A stretch of 64,000 bases of DNA from Rubripirellula lacrimiformis. GTDB lineage: Bacteria > Planctomycetota > Planctomycetia > Pirellulales > Pirellulaceae. The translations under genes and the position numbers were made by a program. The DNA lies in assembly GCF_007741535.1 (NCBI RefSeq), contig NZ_CP036525.1, positions 5,456,001 to 5,520,000 of the forward strand, written 5' to 3'. Each line of letters opens with the position of its first letter. Position 1 is the stretch's first letter. The notes under the pieces are model-generated. The model did not search any database, was not told the DNA's origin, and saw only the letters and a program-made list of their open reading frames with translations. Positions 20,001 through 35,000 of the stretch are shown here, in pieces.

Positions 20001-23000
20001 GTTGCCGAAGCGCTAAGCGGAGCCAGCAGCACGGCTGTCGGTGCCATCCTGACCAGCAATATGGTGTTGGCCGATACCGAAGCGTCGATCCAAAAAAGCA
20101 CGGGTGCCAAGGCCACGGCCACAGCGACCGATGGAGATGTTTTGGTTCAAGCGACCGAACAAGCACAGATCCAGGCCAACACCAAACTAGAATCACTATC
20201 GTCGACCACAAACGATGCCGGTCTAAGCAGAACACTGCGCCGAGTCGCCGACGTGATCGGATACGACTACACCGATCGTTCGGGTACCCGAACCATCGAC
20301 CCCAATGATTTTGTCCGTATTGATGACGTCGACTTTGTGTCATCGGACGTTCCAGAAACCGTTGCCAAGGGCGATCGAGTCGAACTGGAATTCGATATCC
20401 AAGGTGCCGCACGCGGGGACGTTTTTGAATACGTGGGGACCGCGGACCTGAAAAACGTCGAACTCGATTCGGTCAATTACCTTGACGGATCCAAATGGCG
20501 GAAGACGATCGGCGCCGCTGACCAGATTTATCTTTATCTGGGGACCTCCCAAAGCGTGAATCTTGCCACTACCGACTACGGGAATACGCTGCTGTGGATG
20601 GCGATGCCCAGCATCCAACCAACGGAATTGATTCCGGGCCTGAGTCTAAACGTCAGCGATTCAAATAGTTCGGCATTTGGTGGACTGATCGTTCGCAACG
20701 CCGTTCGCAGCAGTGTCGATGCCCACATCCAGAACTATACGTTGAACGTTCATGGGGATGTCAACGTGATCGCGAACGAGACATCCCGGATCGCAGCACA
20801 AAACGATTCGACGGTCACCAGCAGTGGCGGCAGCATGATGGGCGAAGGCACCAGCCTGGCAGTCAACGGTGTGATCGCGACCAATGCCGTGCAGTCCTCT
20901 GCCGATGCGTTCATCAAAAACAGCAGCGTGACGACCACCGGCGATGGCGACCTAGACGTCCAGGCGATCAACAACTCATCGATCAGCGCCAAGACCTGGA
21001 GCACCGTCGAAGCCAATGGCCATGGGATCGGAATTACCCTGGCATTCAACTCGGTCGGCTACGAACCTCAGAACCTGCTTTTCAACGCCATCGACACACT
21101 GTTCGGCACCGAAATTGCCGACAATGATCCGGCTGCGACGCACGCCACCATTTCCAACACGTCGCTGTTGATCGATGGCGGCGTCAGCGTGGAAGCCACC
21201 ACAGGCGGCAGCATCGATGCGATGATTCTGAACGCTGGAAAGACTCTGTCGGTGACGCCCGGCGGTGGCAGCGACACGGTGAACGTCGGCGTTGTCTTGA
21301 CTCAAAACAAAGTCGCAACCGACACCAAAGCGCTGATCGATTCACCACAATCTTTTGTCGCTGGGGATGACGTCCAAGTTACCAGTGCAGACATCACGCG
21401 TGTCCGTTCCGAGGTGGAATCGAGCAGCGTATCGGTGGGTGCGGGTTCGGGCGCTTCTTCGGGAGTCGCGGTCGGGGTCACTTTCGCTCGCAATGAAATC
21501 AATAGCGACGTGGTCGCAAACATCCATGCTGCGGGAACCCAATCGACGCCAGCCCGAATCGACGGTGGTGATTTGGTGGTGACAACCTTGCGGCGAGGCC
21601 AAATCGATGCAACGGTGATCTCGACTGCTGTTGGCGTGGCCGCCAGTCTGGGTGGATCGAAGGCCGTCAGCGGTGGCGGAGCGATCAGCATCAACTACTT
21701 GACCGGCAGCGCCACAGCCACGCTCACCGACAGCGTCTTTGAAATCAACGACCAATCCGGTGGTGGCGATGCAACGATCGACAGTCAAAACGAATCAACC
21801 ATCAACGCTTTGGTGCGAGCGATCGCCGGCAGCGTTGCCATCGGAACCGGATCCTCCCCCGCGTTCGCGTTGGGACTTTCGGTCGCCAAAAACTTCATTG
21901 GGTGGAAAAGCAAGGGCGTTGTCGCCGACCACACGATCAACGAACAACCACTAACACTGGAAAAGGGCGACACCGTTCATGTGACCAGCGGCGCACTTTT
22001 CGGCAGTGTGTACCGATACACGGCAGACACGACGACGGATGCTGCTGGAATCAAGCTTGCTCAGGAAAACTATGACGACGAACAACGCTGGCAACTCGTC
22101 AGCATCGAATCCGCCACATACACCACCTCTGCCGAACTGGTTAATTCGGTGTTGGATGCGGATGGCGACCTGTCCGTCACTGCCGTCGGGAAAGCTGGCA
22201 TCGACGCCATGGTTCTAGCCGGGGCCGTCGCAGTCGCGGCAGCCGGCCAGAGCGGATTTGCGCCTAGCATTGCTGGCGCGGTCGCGATCAATACGGTCAC
22301 CAACTCTATCTCCGCCATCGTTAGTGGATCCCCCACGATCGTTGCCAGTCCGCTGGCTGCGTCGATCATTGCCGATAGCATCACCGTTTCTGCGATCGAT
22401 GAATCCAGCATTGCATCGGTGACAGGCGCGGCGTCGATTTCCGCGTCCTTCGCGGGACAGAACAGCGTGGCGGGTAGTCTGGGATTATCCCTGGCTTTCA
22501 ACAAGTTGACCGGCGGTGCCAAAGCGTTGGTATCCGACAACACCATCATCGCGACACGCAGTGGTGATCTTGATGTGACCGCATCTCAGTTCGCACGACC
22601 GCTGTTCGACACGGCCCTGGCAACGCATTCGCTGACACCGACGCTGCTGGATGACGCGGCCAAGCAAGATGACGACGACGGGGACACCGAGGACGTCAAC
22701 GAAGCCACGGTCGACCAAACTGCTGACCTCACGGTACTGGACAGCATCGCCAATGCGCTGCGTAGTGGTGGTGAAGATGTTTCGGATGTTGACTCGCTTC
22801 GTGGCGGCTGGACCTATACCAGCGGTATCGGCAGCCAACTGATCAAAACGGACCAAACGGTTCGGCTGGACGCAGGATATCGTAGCGGCGGCGTGGGCGG
22901 GCGGACGTACCAGTACCTTGGCACGGACACGACGATTGACCTAAGCAGTCAAAACTACGCCAACACGTCCATCTGGAAAAAGGTCGCGCCAGAGTTGAAA

Positions 23001-26000
23001 CTATCCGTGCTAAAACCTGGTACGGCGTGGTTGATCGTGACGGGCGACGGGTCAAGCTATACCGCAACGTTGAAAGACGGCGACGCAACCAAGTTGCAGT
23101 TCAGCAAGAGCAGCATCAGCGCCCTATCGGTCGCAGCATCGCTGGGAATCGCAATCGGTGGCCAGACCGGGGTCGCGATTAGCGGTGCTGGGGCTGTGGC
23201 GATCAACAACGTGCAAAAGAACACTCAAGCGGTGATCGACAAGGGTACGCTTGACGTCACCGGCGACGTGCTGGTTTCCGCCGATAGCACTGCGTCGATT
23301 CAATCGGCCGTGATCGCCGCTTCGGCAGCGATTGCAGGTGGTGGAACCACGGGCGTGGGGGCATCCATCGGGATCGCGGTTGCGCAGAATAAGATCGGAA
23401 TGGGCGACGATGGAGCCACAGGTACCGGAGGTGTATTGGCAGCGATTCGTCGCAGCGATGTAGCGGCATCGGGATCGCTGGATGTGATCGCCACCGGCGA
23501 CCAAACGATTGGCTCGATCGTGTTTTCCGGATCGGTTGCCTTGGCTGGCGGTGGCACCACCGGTGTCGCGGCAAGTGGATCCGGCGTCAATGCAGAAAAC
23601 CGTATTGGTTCCTATGTGACCGCCACCATCGACCATGCCGTCCCTAGCGGCGAGCAACCCGTTGGCGATGGAATCAATACCGTTTCGGCAAACAGCGCCA
23701 ACATCGCAGCCCAAGATCGATCGACGATCACCGCGTTGGCTGCGGCTGTTTCGATTGCAGCCACCTTTGGCGGCACCGCCGGCGTTGCCATTTCGGTGGG
23801 TGCGACCGATGCCAAGAACGTCATCGAAACATCGGTCGAAGCATCGGTCAAAAAGACAGATCTTACGACCGTTGGTGATTCGATCACGATCGACGCCCGG
23901 CAAGCAAGTTCCATTCAGGTCTTGGCCGCGGCAGCGTCGCTAGGTGTGGGCTTAGGCGGAACAGTAGGAATCGGAGTCAGCGGGGCGGGCGCCGGTGCAA
24001 CGAACCTGATCAATGGTTCCACCTACGCGCTTGCCCAAAACGGCGATTTCGTCAGCGGCGATGACGTGACGATCCAAGCGGTGAATGCCGCGGCGATTAC
24101 CGCCAGCGTACTGACCGCTTCGGTCGGAGTCGGCGTGGGTGCCAAAGTGGGCGTTGGCGTTTCGATCGGTGCGTCCAGTTCCAAGAACTATATCGGGTAC
24201 AACTCCGACGGCAGCAACGCATCGTCGTCCGTGATGGCGGTGATGGATGACGTGTCGTTGGTCGCCGCGGGCGACCTGACACAATTGGCAACGTCGACGG
24301 CAACAATCAATGGAACCGTTTTTGCCGGCAGCGTCGCAGCAGCTGGCGGATTGTTTGTCGGTGCCGGCAGCGGTGCCGGTGTGGGATCAACCAACCTGAT
24401 CGGTCAAACGATCGAATCCAAGATCATCGATGCTCGCGCCGGCGGAATTAGCGTCGCCAATGGATCGCTGTTGGCAACCGACCATTCCACGATTACGACT
24501 GATGCTCAAGCAGCATCGCTGGCCGCCGCGTTTGGAATCGGTGGTTCCGTGTCGATCGCGGTCTCGCTATCAAAAAACACGATCACGACCCGGACCGCCG
24601 CATTTGTCGACGATGCCAAGATCCGCAACTCGTCCAACTTCACCAGCACAAGCGGTGTCAAACCCGTCGCCATCGGAAACCGTGTTCAAGTCGCAAGCGG
24701 ATACCAAACCAGTTTGGGCCGGGTCGGCGGAGTCTACGAATTCTTGGGCCAAACCACCGACTACGTCAGCAGCGACGGTTCCAACTTCGTCAATGTGGGG
24801 CAGTTGGTGCGAGTCGCAGCCAGTCATACCGACGGTGGCAACGAGGGGCAGGTCTATCAGTACAAGGGACCAACCGTCGATCTGTATTCGCAGTACGGAT
24901 CGCAGGACGTCACGACCGGAGACCAGGTGCGTGTTTCGCTGAATCACAACGCCACCAAAGGTCGCTTGGCAGGTCTGTACAAGTACATTGGAACCAGTGA
25001 TGCGACGTTGGACCTAAGCATCGAGAACTTCAAGAACACCCTGCTATGGCAAGACGTCAGTCAAGTTGACCTCAGCACGACAGATTTTACGGATACCACG
25101 TACTGGGAAAACAGTTCCACGATCAACTTGTCCAATCAAAACTATCTGGACTCGCAAGTTTGGCGTGAAGTGGCCGATGACTTCTCGGTCAATGCACAGC
25201 AATCCGCAACCATCAACGCCACCTCGTCAGCGGCTAGCCTATCGGCGGGACTTGGTACCGCCAGCGGCGGAGGTGCCAATTCGATCAACACCATCGGCAC
25301 GACCACTCTGGCCTATCTGCAGGACGCCGATTTAATCGTGTCCGGTGACCTATCGGTTCAGGCCCTGGAAACGACAACCGCGGAAACGAATGTCGGCACA
25401 GCCAGCATCGCGATCGGCATCTCAGTGGCCGCAGGTGGCAGCGTTTCCGAGTTGAACTTCAACGGAATCGTTTCAAGCTACATCGACAATTCGGCGATCA
25501 TCGCTCGTGACATTGACCTGCTAGCCCGTAGCGTTCCCAAGGGAACAGCCACCGCATTGGGCGTCAACGCGGGAGCTTACGCGGTGGGAGCTTCGGTTGC
25601 GACCATCAACTTGGCTCCCAACGTGTCCACCCACGTCGACGGGAACATCACGGCGCAATCGCTGTCCGCCAAAGCACTGCTAGATGACCCCACGACTGGA
25701 AAGACATCGAGTGTACGCACAACAGGTGCAACAGGCGGGTTGATCGGCATCGATTCGACCAACAGCCGTGTCAACAATAACGCGACCATTTCGGCAACGC
25801 TGGGGAACGATTCGACTTTCAACATCTCCGGCAATACCAGCCTGTCGGCGGTTGGACAAGGCGAACATTATGCCAGCGCCGACAGTTATGCGGGCGGAAT
25901 TTTGGCAGCCGGCATAAGTTCAGCGAGAATCACGAACAATTCCAGTGTTACGACTGGTCTGGGCAGCGGAATCACGTTCGTCGGTGGTTCGCTTGCTGTA

Positions 26001-29000
26001 TCAGCCGACAGCAACCAGCGTCTGCTTAGCGACACGTTTGCGGGCAGTGGCGGTGTGGCCGCCGGAGCATCGGCTTCGGCCAAAACGGTCAACCATGCGA
26101 CGACGATCGTCAACATTGGCAACAACACCGCGATCACGCTCAGCGGATCACTTGACATCAACGCCTTGGGTAAAAGCGAAGTCAACGGCAAAGTCAAAAC
26201 ACTTTCGGGTGGATTGCTGGCCGGTGCCGGTGCACGCGTTAACAACAATGTCAACAACACAACCAAGGCGATGATCGGAACCGGCGCCGTCATCAACGCG
26301 CACGACATTCGTATTGATGCCAGTGGCAGCGCCAGCAAACCAGACCTTGGCGAAGAAAACATTCGCGGCACAACCGGTGGTTTGATCGCCGGGGCCAGTG
26401 CCAAAAGCATCACCGAAGTCGACTTCGACACTGCGATCGTCGTCGGCAACAACGCTCAATTAAACGTCGTTGGATCGGAATCCAGTCCAGGCACGATGTC
26501 GCTGACGACGCTGAACAAGCTTTACGCTCGCGACAAAGTCAATTTCACCACCGGGGGGGCACTGTCAGGTGCGTCAGCCGAAAGCACAATCAAAACCACC
26601 GGAAATGATTCTGCGATCACGATCAATCCTAGTTCGGCGCTGACCAGTGTCGGCGACATTCTGATTTCCGCTCGCGGTACCGGCGACGTCCAGACCAAGA
26701 CCAACGCAGAAACCTTCGGTGCCGCAACGGTTGTTATCGCCGACGCCAACTCCGAAATTCGTCCGAACAATTCGGTGACGGTGTCACCTGGTGCCACGAT
26801 TCGAGCGATCGGTGATTTGAACGTGGCTGCTGGTACCAGCATCGACTTCAATCGTGACCAATACACGATGGATGCCAAGACCGATACGTTTGCCGGCAGC
26901 GCGATTCCGATCGATTCGGTCGACTCGAAGACCATCCTGATCCAAACCAACACGATCACGGTGATGAGTGGCGCGACGTTGGAGTCTGCCAAGGACATCA
27001 ACCTGCATGCGGAACGACTCGGTTTGGCTGAACTGGACAGCAAGGCCAAAGCCGTCAACTGGTTGTCAGCGGCATCGGGGGCCTTAAATTCTGCCCTGGG
27101 CGGACAGGAACAATACAGCGGATCGATCGCAAGCGAAGCCTACGGCAATGTCGTGGTCGACGGGACGCTTCGCACCGGCATCCGACGGCATCAGACACTG
27201 ACGCTTGGTGCGATCGGGGAAGACACCATTCCCTACGGATGGAATCAAGAAACCGGTCAGATTTCGGTGGTCACTGGCACTGCCGGACTGTCCTATGACA
27301 CTGGATTTGTCTTGTTGGAATCCGGATTGATGACACAGCTGAATGCGGCTCGCGCTAACCTAGAAACCTATCGGACCACGAACACCAAGCTGCGTGACTT
27401 CTACCAAAGTGAAATCACACGAATCCAATCCCAGTTGGTTTCCAAAGGCTTGGCCACGATCGAAAGCGACGGCAGCGTGACAGCGATCGAATCGTCCGTG
27501 CTTAGCATCAACGTACATCCCATCTGGGCTCAAGCCGGGATGGTCGACATTCGGGGCGACCAGTTCTCAGGCAGCGGCCTGATTGACGCGCCCGCCGACG
27601 CGTCGGTGACCATCACCAACCACACCCCCGCCCAGTTGAACATTCAGGGCGTGACGATTCCGGAATCGACCGGTGGCTTGTTCGTCAACGGTGTCAAAAC
27701 GGGCACCAACCTCGCGATCGCAGCGTTGAATACGCCGACCCCTGCCACCACGGTTGATTTCACCGCGCTGCCGGTGGTGGAGTTACCGTTGGACGACAAC
27801 GGCGACCCAATCGGCCCCGAAATTCACATCAAAAACACTTTCGAATCAGGTGACATTCCCGATGACGATTACGCCAGTCCGGCGATCGTCGTGACAGGCG
27901 ATGTCACCAACTACAGCGGCACCGTCACGACAGAAAACCCCGACGGAGACATCACGTACCGAGCCAGCGTTCGCGCGGCCAATGTCAACACGATCGCCGG
28001 CGGCAGTGTGTTCATCGACGGCCTGACCAGCTACAGCGTCGGTGGCGATCCCTACGGAAAGCTAAAGTCGCTCGGCGACGGAATGGACGAGTTTGACGAC
28101 GAGGATGTGCTGGAAAAACTGACGACGGCAACGACCACTGTCAATTTGATGGGCGACACCGTGATCGTAAACGCAGAATACATCAACATCAACGGGATCG
28201 TCCAAAGCGGGCAGGAACAATACACCAAGACCCTGGATGCTGCGACGACGCTTGAAATCGCGTTGATCCGGTACAAATCGTCCGGAGGCCGCTATACCAA
28301 ACTCAATGCGTCGGATAAAGATTTCACCCTGTTTTATGATCGTGTGGATAACAAGATCATCGTCAAGGAAGTCCGCGTTAGTGGCGGCAACGTCCAACTG
28401 ACCGGTCATATTCTTAGCACTGGCGCTGGTACGGTTCGCGTTCTGGACGGCTACGCCAACATCGCCATCGACAACCAAACCCCGTACGACATTTCGATCG
28501 AACGACTTGATTCGTCTCAACAGGGCGGCGGCGTCTTGTTGATAGCCGATAAAGCCAAAGGAACACCAACCAATCCCCAAGCGAACATTCTGACCGAAGA
28601 CGGGACCTACACGCCGGAAGCAAATTGGCGGTACGGGTTCGCTGTGGGCGAACAAACGGCAACCCGCACAACCACGACCTATGGATCTTCATCTTGGTTC
28701 GGTGTGGATGCCCTGGCAGCGGACCCCGGAAATGTCCGCAGCGGCCCCCATGTCGAAGTCATCGGACAACCCAAACTGCTGCCGGCCGGAGCCTACTTCT
28801 ATAAGGCGGCAAGCGCCGAAGGCGACTACGTCTATTCGACCCAAACCAACAATCTAGAGGAACCACGCCGTTACAAAACCGGCCAATGGTCCACCAAAAC
28901 GTGGTGGGGAAAGAAAACCAATTACCAACGTTGGGTCGAAGAAATCAAGGAAGAAACCGTTGCCACGCACACGTTCCGTGCCGACCGCCCGATCACGATC

Positions 29001-32000
29001 GACTTCATCGGCAGCGCCACATCAACCGTCGACGTGAAGTCGAACTCGGGCGGCAATATCATCGTGACCGGGTCGATCCTGAACCCCAGCGGAACAACGA
29101 CGCTAAGCACCACGGCATCGATCATCCAGACCAGCCAAGACGAATCGGTCGGCGGAACACGCGTCGTGCTGAATGCCGGTGCGAACATCACCGGTTTCCG
29201 CAGCAATGTCAAATCCACCGCCACCGGTGCGGGACTGTTTGCCCAGGCTGCCGGTGCGATCAGCATCTATCAGGTCGCTGGATCATTGCCGATCGAATCC
29301 ATCACGTCCTCGGGCCTAGGTACGGTCGAAGTCAGCGCCCAAAACGGGATCACCAGCGTTGATGCGGGCGTCACCAACATCAGTGGTGGAACGATCCAGT
29401 TGGACGGTGGCGCTGCCACCATTGGTGCCGAAGCAAAACCACTGAAAATCAACAGCGGCGTATCGCTTGCCAATTCAGTCACGGTTGTGTCGGCGCAAAG
29501 TATCTATCTGACCGAAATGACAGGCGACCTGCACGTCGATCAAATCTTGTCCGATAGCGGCGATGTCCAACTAACCGTTGTTTCGGGATACGTCGTCGAT
29601 TCGAACAATTTCTCGATTCGCGACGAACGCAGCTACAACGAGCTACTGACCGGCGTCTGGAGCGATCTGGGGTTGACCGAGAATACGGGCGCCGGTGACA
29701 AAGTCACCGAGACGATCGATACATTCGCGGCCAGCAAGAGTCGCGAGTACCAGGCCTATTGGAAGTGGCGGAACACACAGTCCGATCCATCCACCTTTGA
29801 TGCCAGCTTTACGGTAGAAATCACCGATGGCGAACGAGAATCCTATGAATCGTTCTATACCGACGAAGGTACTCTGCTTGGCTATAGCGGTGCAACGCTT
29901 ACCACGTATGTAGACGACGCCATTGCGACGCTGGAAAATTCGCGGACTCAGCAGTACCGAACGTTGCACGCAACGTTTGCGGCCTACGATCGCGAAGACG
30001 ATGCCTACGATGTGGGCGACCTAACGGCGACACACATCACCGATTTCGTGTACCAGCTGACCACCGAAGAGAACGACGCCTTGGTCGGCAGCATCAAGAT
30101 CTGGACCGAGCAGGAATTGTTGAACACGATCGGTGCCGGGTTGATGAAGGAAGTCACCGATACTCAGACGACGATCGAGCTGGACAACATTTCCGGGCGA
30201 AAAGTCACGATCACGGCATCGGCCGGTGGCGTGGGTTCCTTCACCGACGCAATCTCGATCGACGTCACCCCACGGCCGCTCGTGCTAACCAACGACGAAC
30301 GGGTCGCTTTGGCGGCCGCAGAACGCACCCAGGTGTCATTCATTGCCGGTCCAACGGTCAGCGGACCGATGAATTTTGTTTCCGATCCGGACAATGGCGA
30401 TACGATCACACGCAGCGATAGTGGCAGCTGGATCGATGACGGGTACAAAGTTGGACTGATGCTGCGGATCGCGGGCGACACCACCAATGTCACCGAAGAT
30501 TCGCTCGTTGAAATCACCTCGGTCACCGCAGACACCTTGACGGTATCGCATCGTGATTCGCTGGTCGACGAAACAGGGATTGCGGCCACGCTAACACCGA
30601 TCGCGGCTGATCCGAATGCCGATGGAGTCGTCGTCACAAAGATCGAAATCGCCCAGCGGGATGACGTGGACGTCTACGCTAGCAGTGACTTGCGAGTCAT
30701 CGCGACGGGTCCGGTATTCATCGGTAGCGAGAGCGATTTTGATGTCGAGTACATCGAAACGACCGGCATCCTTGCGCTGAAGACCGCCGGTGCGATCTCG
30801 AACGCGAACGCCGATGCGAACGCGGCAATGATCAAATCGGACGATTTGGTGCTAGAAGCCGGATCTGGTGCCATCGGCACCGAAGCCAAACCCGTTCGCT
30901 TGGACAGCCTTCTGGACGCATCCATGACCGCTCGTGCACTGGGCGGAGTCTTTTTGGTCGAACAAGCGGGGAACATGAACATCGATAGCGTGTATTCGCA
31001 AGCCGGTGCGATTGTCCTGGCAACGATCAGCGGCTCGATCTTGGACAACCTTGGCGGATCGCTGAACAACCTGAAGTCGGGTCTGGGCATCTCGCTGTCG
31101 GCTGCGGAAGGATCGATTGGAAAATCGACCGCACCACTCAAAACCGACCATGCCAGTGCGTCAACGATCTCTGCGATCAGCACGACGCACGGAATCTACC
31201 TGTGGGAAACCTTCGGTGATATGCGGATCGATTCGATCGATGCTGCCGCTGGGGACGTATCATTGCGAAGCCACCTTTCGACCATCGGAACCAACGGTGC
31301 CGCCCGCGACGTGCGTGGTAACTCGGTAACCGTACGTGCGGACTTTGGCGGGATCGGTGCCGCAGGCGATGAACTGCAAATCGACAGCAGCTATCAAGCC
31401 GATGGACTAGTCACCACGTCTAGCCTGCTGGGAAACACCTACGTCACTGAACTGCTGGGCGATCTGCGTTTGGCGACCGTCGGTACCGGCGACACTGCGA
31501 CAGCATTCGTCAGTGCACTCAGCGGCAATATCGTCAACCGACTTGCTGACGTCGACGACAAGAACGTGCTATCGGGCAACGTGTATTTCTTCGCTTCGCA
31601 GGATATCGGCGAGGACGCACGTCCGATCACAACCATCATCAGCAACGTCGAAGGCCAGTCGACGACGGGTTCAACCTATATCGTCAACACGGGCGACCTG
31701 AACGTGGGCGGAGTCGTCAGTGGGGAAGCACCTGGGATGCAATCCGGTGGCGAAATCCGGCTAGTTGCCAAGAGCCCCGTGATCGTGTCCGAAGACATCA
31801 CGTCGGCCACCGATATCGTGATCATCGCCACCGAAAAGGAAGCTGCCGGAGACGACATTACCGTTGCCGATGGAGTGTCCATTACCTCTACCGGTGGCAC
31901 GGTGCGTTTGCAAGCTGGCGACAACATCCAGACAGGCGTCGGATCGTCCATCACCGCTTACCAATTGCTGGAAATTCTAGGCGGATTTGACAACATTAAC

Positions 32001-35000
32001 GAAGTAGGATCCGTCATCCAAATTGCCGGGTCCCTGACCGCCCCACTGATCTGGATCAACGGCAGCGATCAGGACGACAACATTTCACTGACTGCCGACG
32101 CGCTGACCTACGGCACCACCGTGATCCAAGGTGCCGACGGGTCCGATACGATCGCCAGCGCTGCGGCTAGTACGATCGCTAATCCTGTCATGATGTTCGG
32201 CGACTTTGTGGAAGTCGACTACGACACCGAAAACCGAATCGTTATGGCATTGGACACCCTGGACGCAGCCATCGGCGACAACGACTCGCTGACCACAACC
32301 GGCATCGGAACCACCGTGATGGTGGGCGGAGCCGGCGACGACACGATTTCGGGGGACGCGGGGAACGACTGGGCAGTCGGGGACGCAGCATCCATCACCA
32401 TCCTGAATGGCAAAATCATTTCGATCCAGTCGACCGCTAGCGGCGTGGGAGGGATCGATTCGATCGACGTCGGCGATGGAACGAATATCGTCATCGGCGG
32501 CGTCGCTGCCGATTCGATCACAGCCGGCAGCGGTGTCCATACGATTCTAGGCGACGAAGGTCGTGCAGAATTCGATGCCAGCGGCGAGTTGCTAATCGCC
32601 GAAAGCACCAACCCCACCGTCGGTTCGACCGACACCTTCTCACTTGGCGGCGGCACCTATCGCGTCATCGCGGGTGCCGGCGACGAACACATCACTCTTG
32701 GCCCAGGCACCAACTTCGTCATCGGCGACGCCGGACGCATCCAAGCCATGGGCGACGGGACCGTCGACATGACTTCCATCGCACCCGAAGTCGCAGGCGA
32801 CGACGTCTTGACGGTCAGCGAAGGGTTCAACGTCCTGATCGGTGGCAGCGGTGCAGACACGATCACCGTGCAAGCCGGTGAATCGGGTGGCGAAGACGCC
32901 ATCGGAATCGCATTGGGCGACAATGGTTCGATGACGTTCACCGATGCCGGTGTGCTATTGTCGATCCAAAGTGCCGATGACGACACGCAAGGTCGCGCTG
33001 ACACGATCGCACTTAGTAGCGGCACCAACACCGCCATCGGTGGTGCAGGTTCCGACATCATTTCCACCGGCGGTGGACGGAACGTCGTGTTCGGGGACGA
33101 TGCCGAAGCGGTCTTCCGCGCCGACGGCAAGCTACACACGGCCACCACGATTCACTCCGAATTCGGTGACGCCGACACGATCGACCTGGCCAGTGGCGAA
33201 AACATCGTCATTGCAGGCGTGGGTGCAGACGACATCTCCACCGGCGACGGCATCAGCACGATCATCAGCGACGAAGGTCGTGTAGAGTTTGACGAAAGCG
33301 GCGAATTGCTGATCGCTGAAAGCATCAACCCAGCCGTCGGATCGACCGACACCTTCTCGCTAGGCGGCGGCACCTACCGCGTCATTGCGGGTGCCGGCGA
33401 CGAACAGATCACTCTTGGCCCGGGCACCAACTTCGTCATCGGTGACGCCGGACGCATCCAAGCCATGGGCGACGGGACCGTCGACATGACTTCCATCGCT
33501 CCTGAAGTCGCAGGCGATGATGTCTTGACGGTCAGCGAAGGATTCAACGTTCTGATCGGTGGCAGCGGTGCCGACACGATCACCGTGCAAGCCGGTGAAT
33601 CGGGTGGCGAAGACGCCATCGGAATCGCATTGGGCGACAATGGTTCGATGACGTTCACCGATGCCGGCGTGCTATTGTCGATCCAAAGTGCCGATGACGA
33701 TACGCAAGGTCGCGCTGACACGATCGCACTTAGCAGCGGCACCAACACCGCCATCGGTGGTGCAGGTTCCGACATCATTTCCACCGGCGGCGGACGGAAC
33801 GTCGTGTTCGGTGACGATGCCGAAGCCGTCTTCCGCGCCGACGGCAAGCTACACACGGCCACCACGATTCACTCCGAATTCGGTGACGCCGACACGATCG
33901 ACCTGGCCAGTGGCGAGAACATCGTCATCGCTGGCGTGGGTGCAGACGACATTTCCACCGGCGACGGCATCAGCACGATCATCAGCGACGAAGGTCGCGT
34001 AGAGTTCGACGAAAGCGGCGAATTACTGATTGCTGAAAGCATCAACCCAGCCGTCGGATCGACCGACACCTTCTCGCTTGGCGGCGGAACCTACCGCGTC
34101 ATTGCGGGTGCCGGCGACGAACAGATCACTCTTGGCCCGGGCACCAACTTCGTCATCGGTGACGCCGGACGCATCCAAGCCATGGGCGACGGGACCGTCG
34201 ACATGACTTCCATCGCTCCTGAAGTCGCAGGCGATGATGTCTTGACGGTCAGCGAAGGATTCAACGTTCTGATCGGTGGCAGCGGTGCCGACACGATCAC
34301 CGTGCAAGCCGGTGAATCGGGTGGCGAAGACGCCATCGGAATCGCATTGGGCGACAATGGTTCGATGACGTTCACCGATGCCGGCGTGCTATTGTCGATC
34401 CAAAGTGCCGATGACGATACGCAAGGTCGCGCTGACACGATCGCACTTAGCAGCGGCACCAACACCGCCATCGGTGGTGCAGGTTCCGACATCATTTCCA
34501 CCGGCGGCGGACGGAACGTCGTGTTCGGTGACGATGCCGAAGCCGTCTTCCGCGCCGACGGCAAGCTACACACGGCCACCACGATTCACTCCGAATTCGG
34601 TGACGCCGACACGATCGACCTGGCCAGTGGCGAGAACATCGTCATCGCTGGCGTGGGTGCAGACGACATTTCCACCGGCGACGGCATCAGCACGATCATC
34701 AGCGACGAAGGTCGCGTAGAGTTCGACGAAAGCGGCGAATTACTGATTGCTGAAAGCATCAACCCAGCCGTCGGATCGACCGACACCTTCTCGCTTGGCG
34801 GCGGAACCTACCGCGTCATTGCGGGTGCCGGCGACGAACAGATCACTCTTGGCCCGGGCACCAACTTCGTCATCGGCGACGCCGGACGCATCCAAGCCAT
34901 GGGCGACGGGACCGTCGACATGACTTCCATCGCACCTGAAGTCGCCGGCGACGACGTCTTGACGGTCAGCGAAGGGTTCAACGTCCTGATCGGTGGCAGC

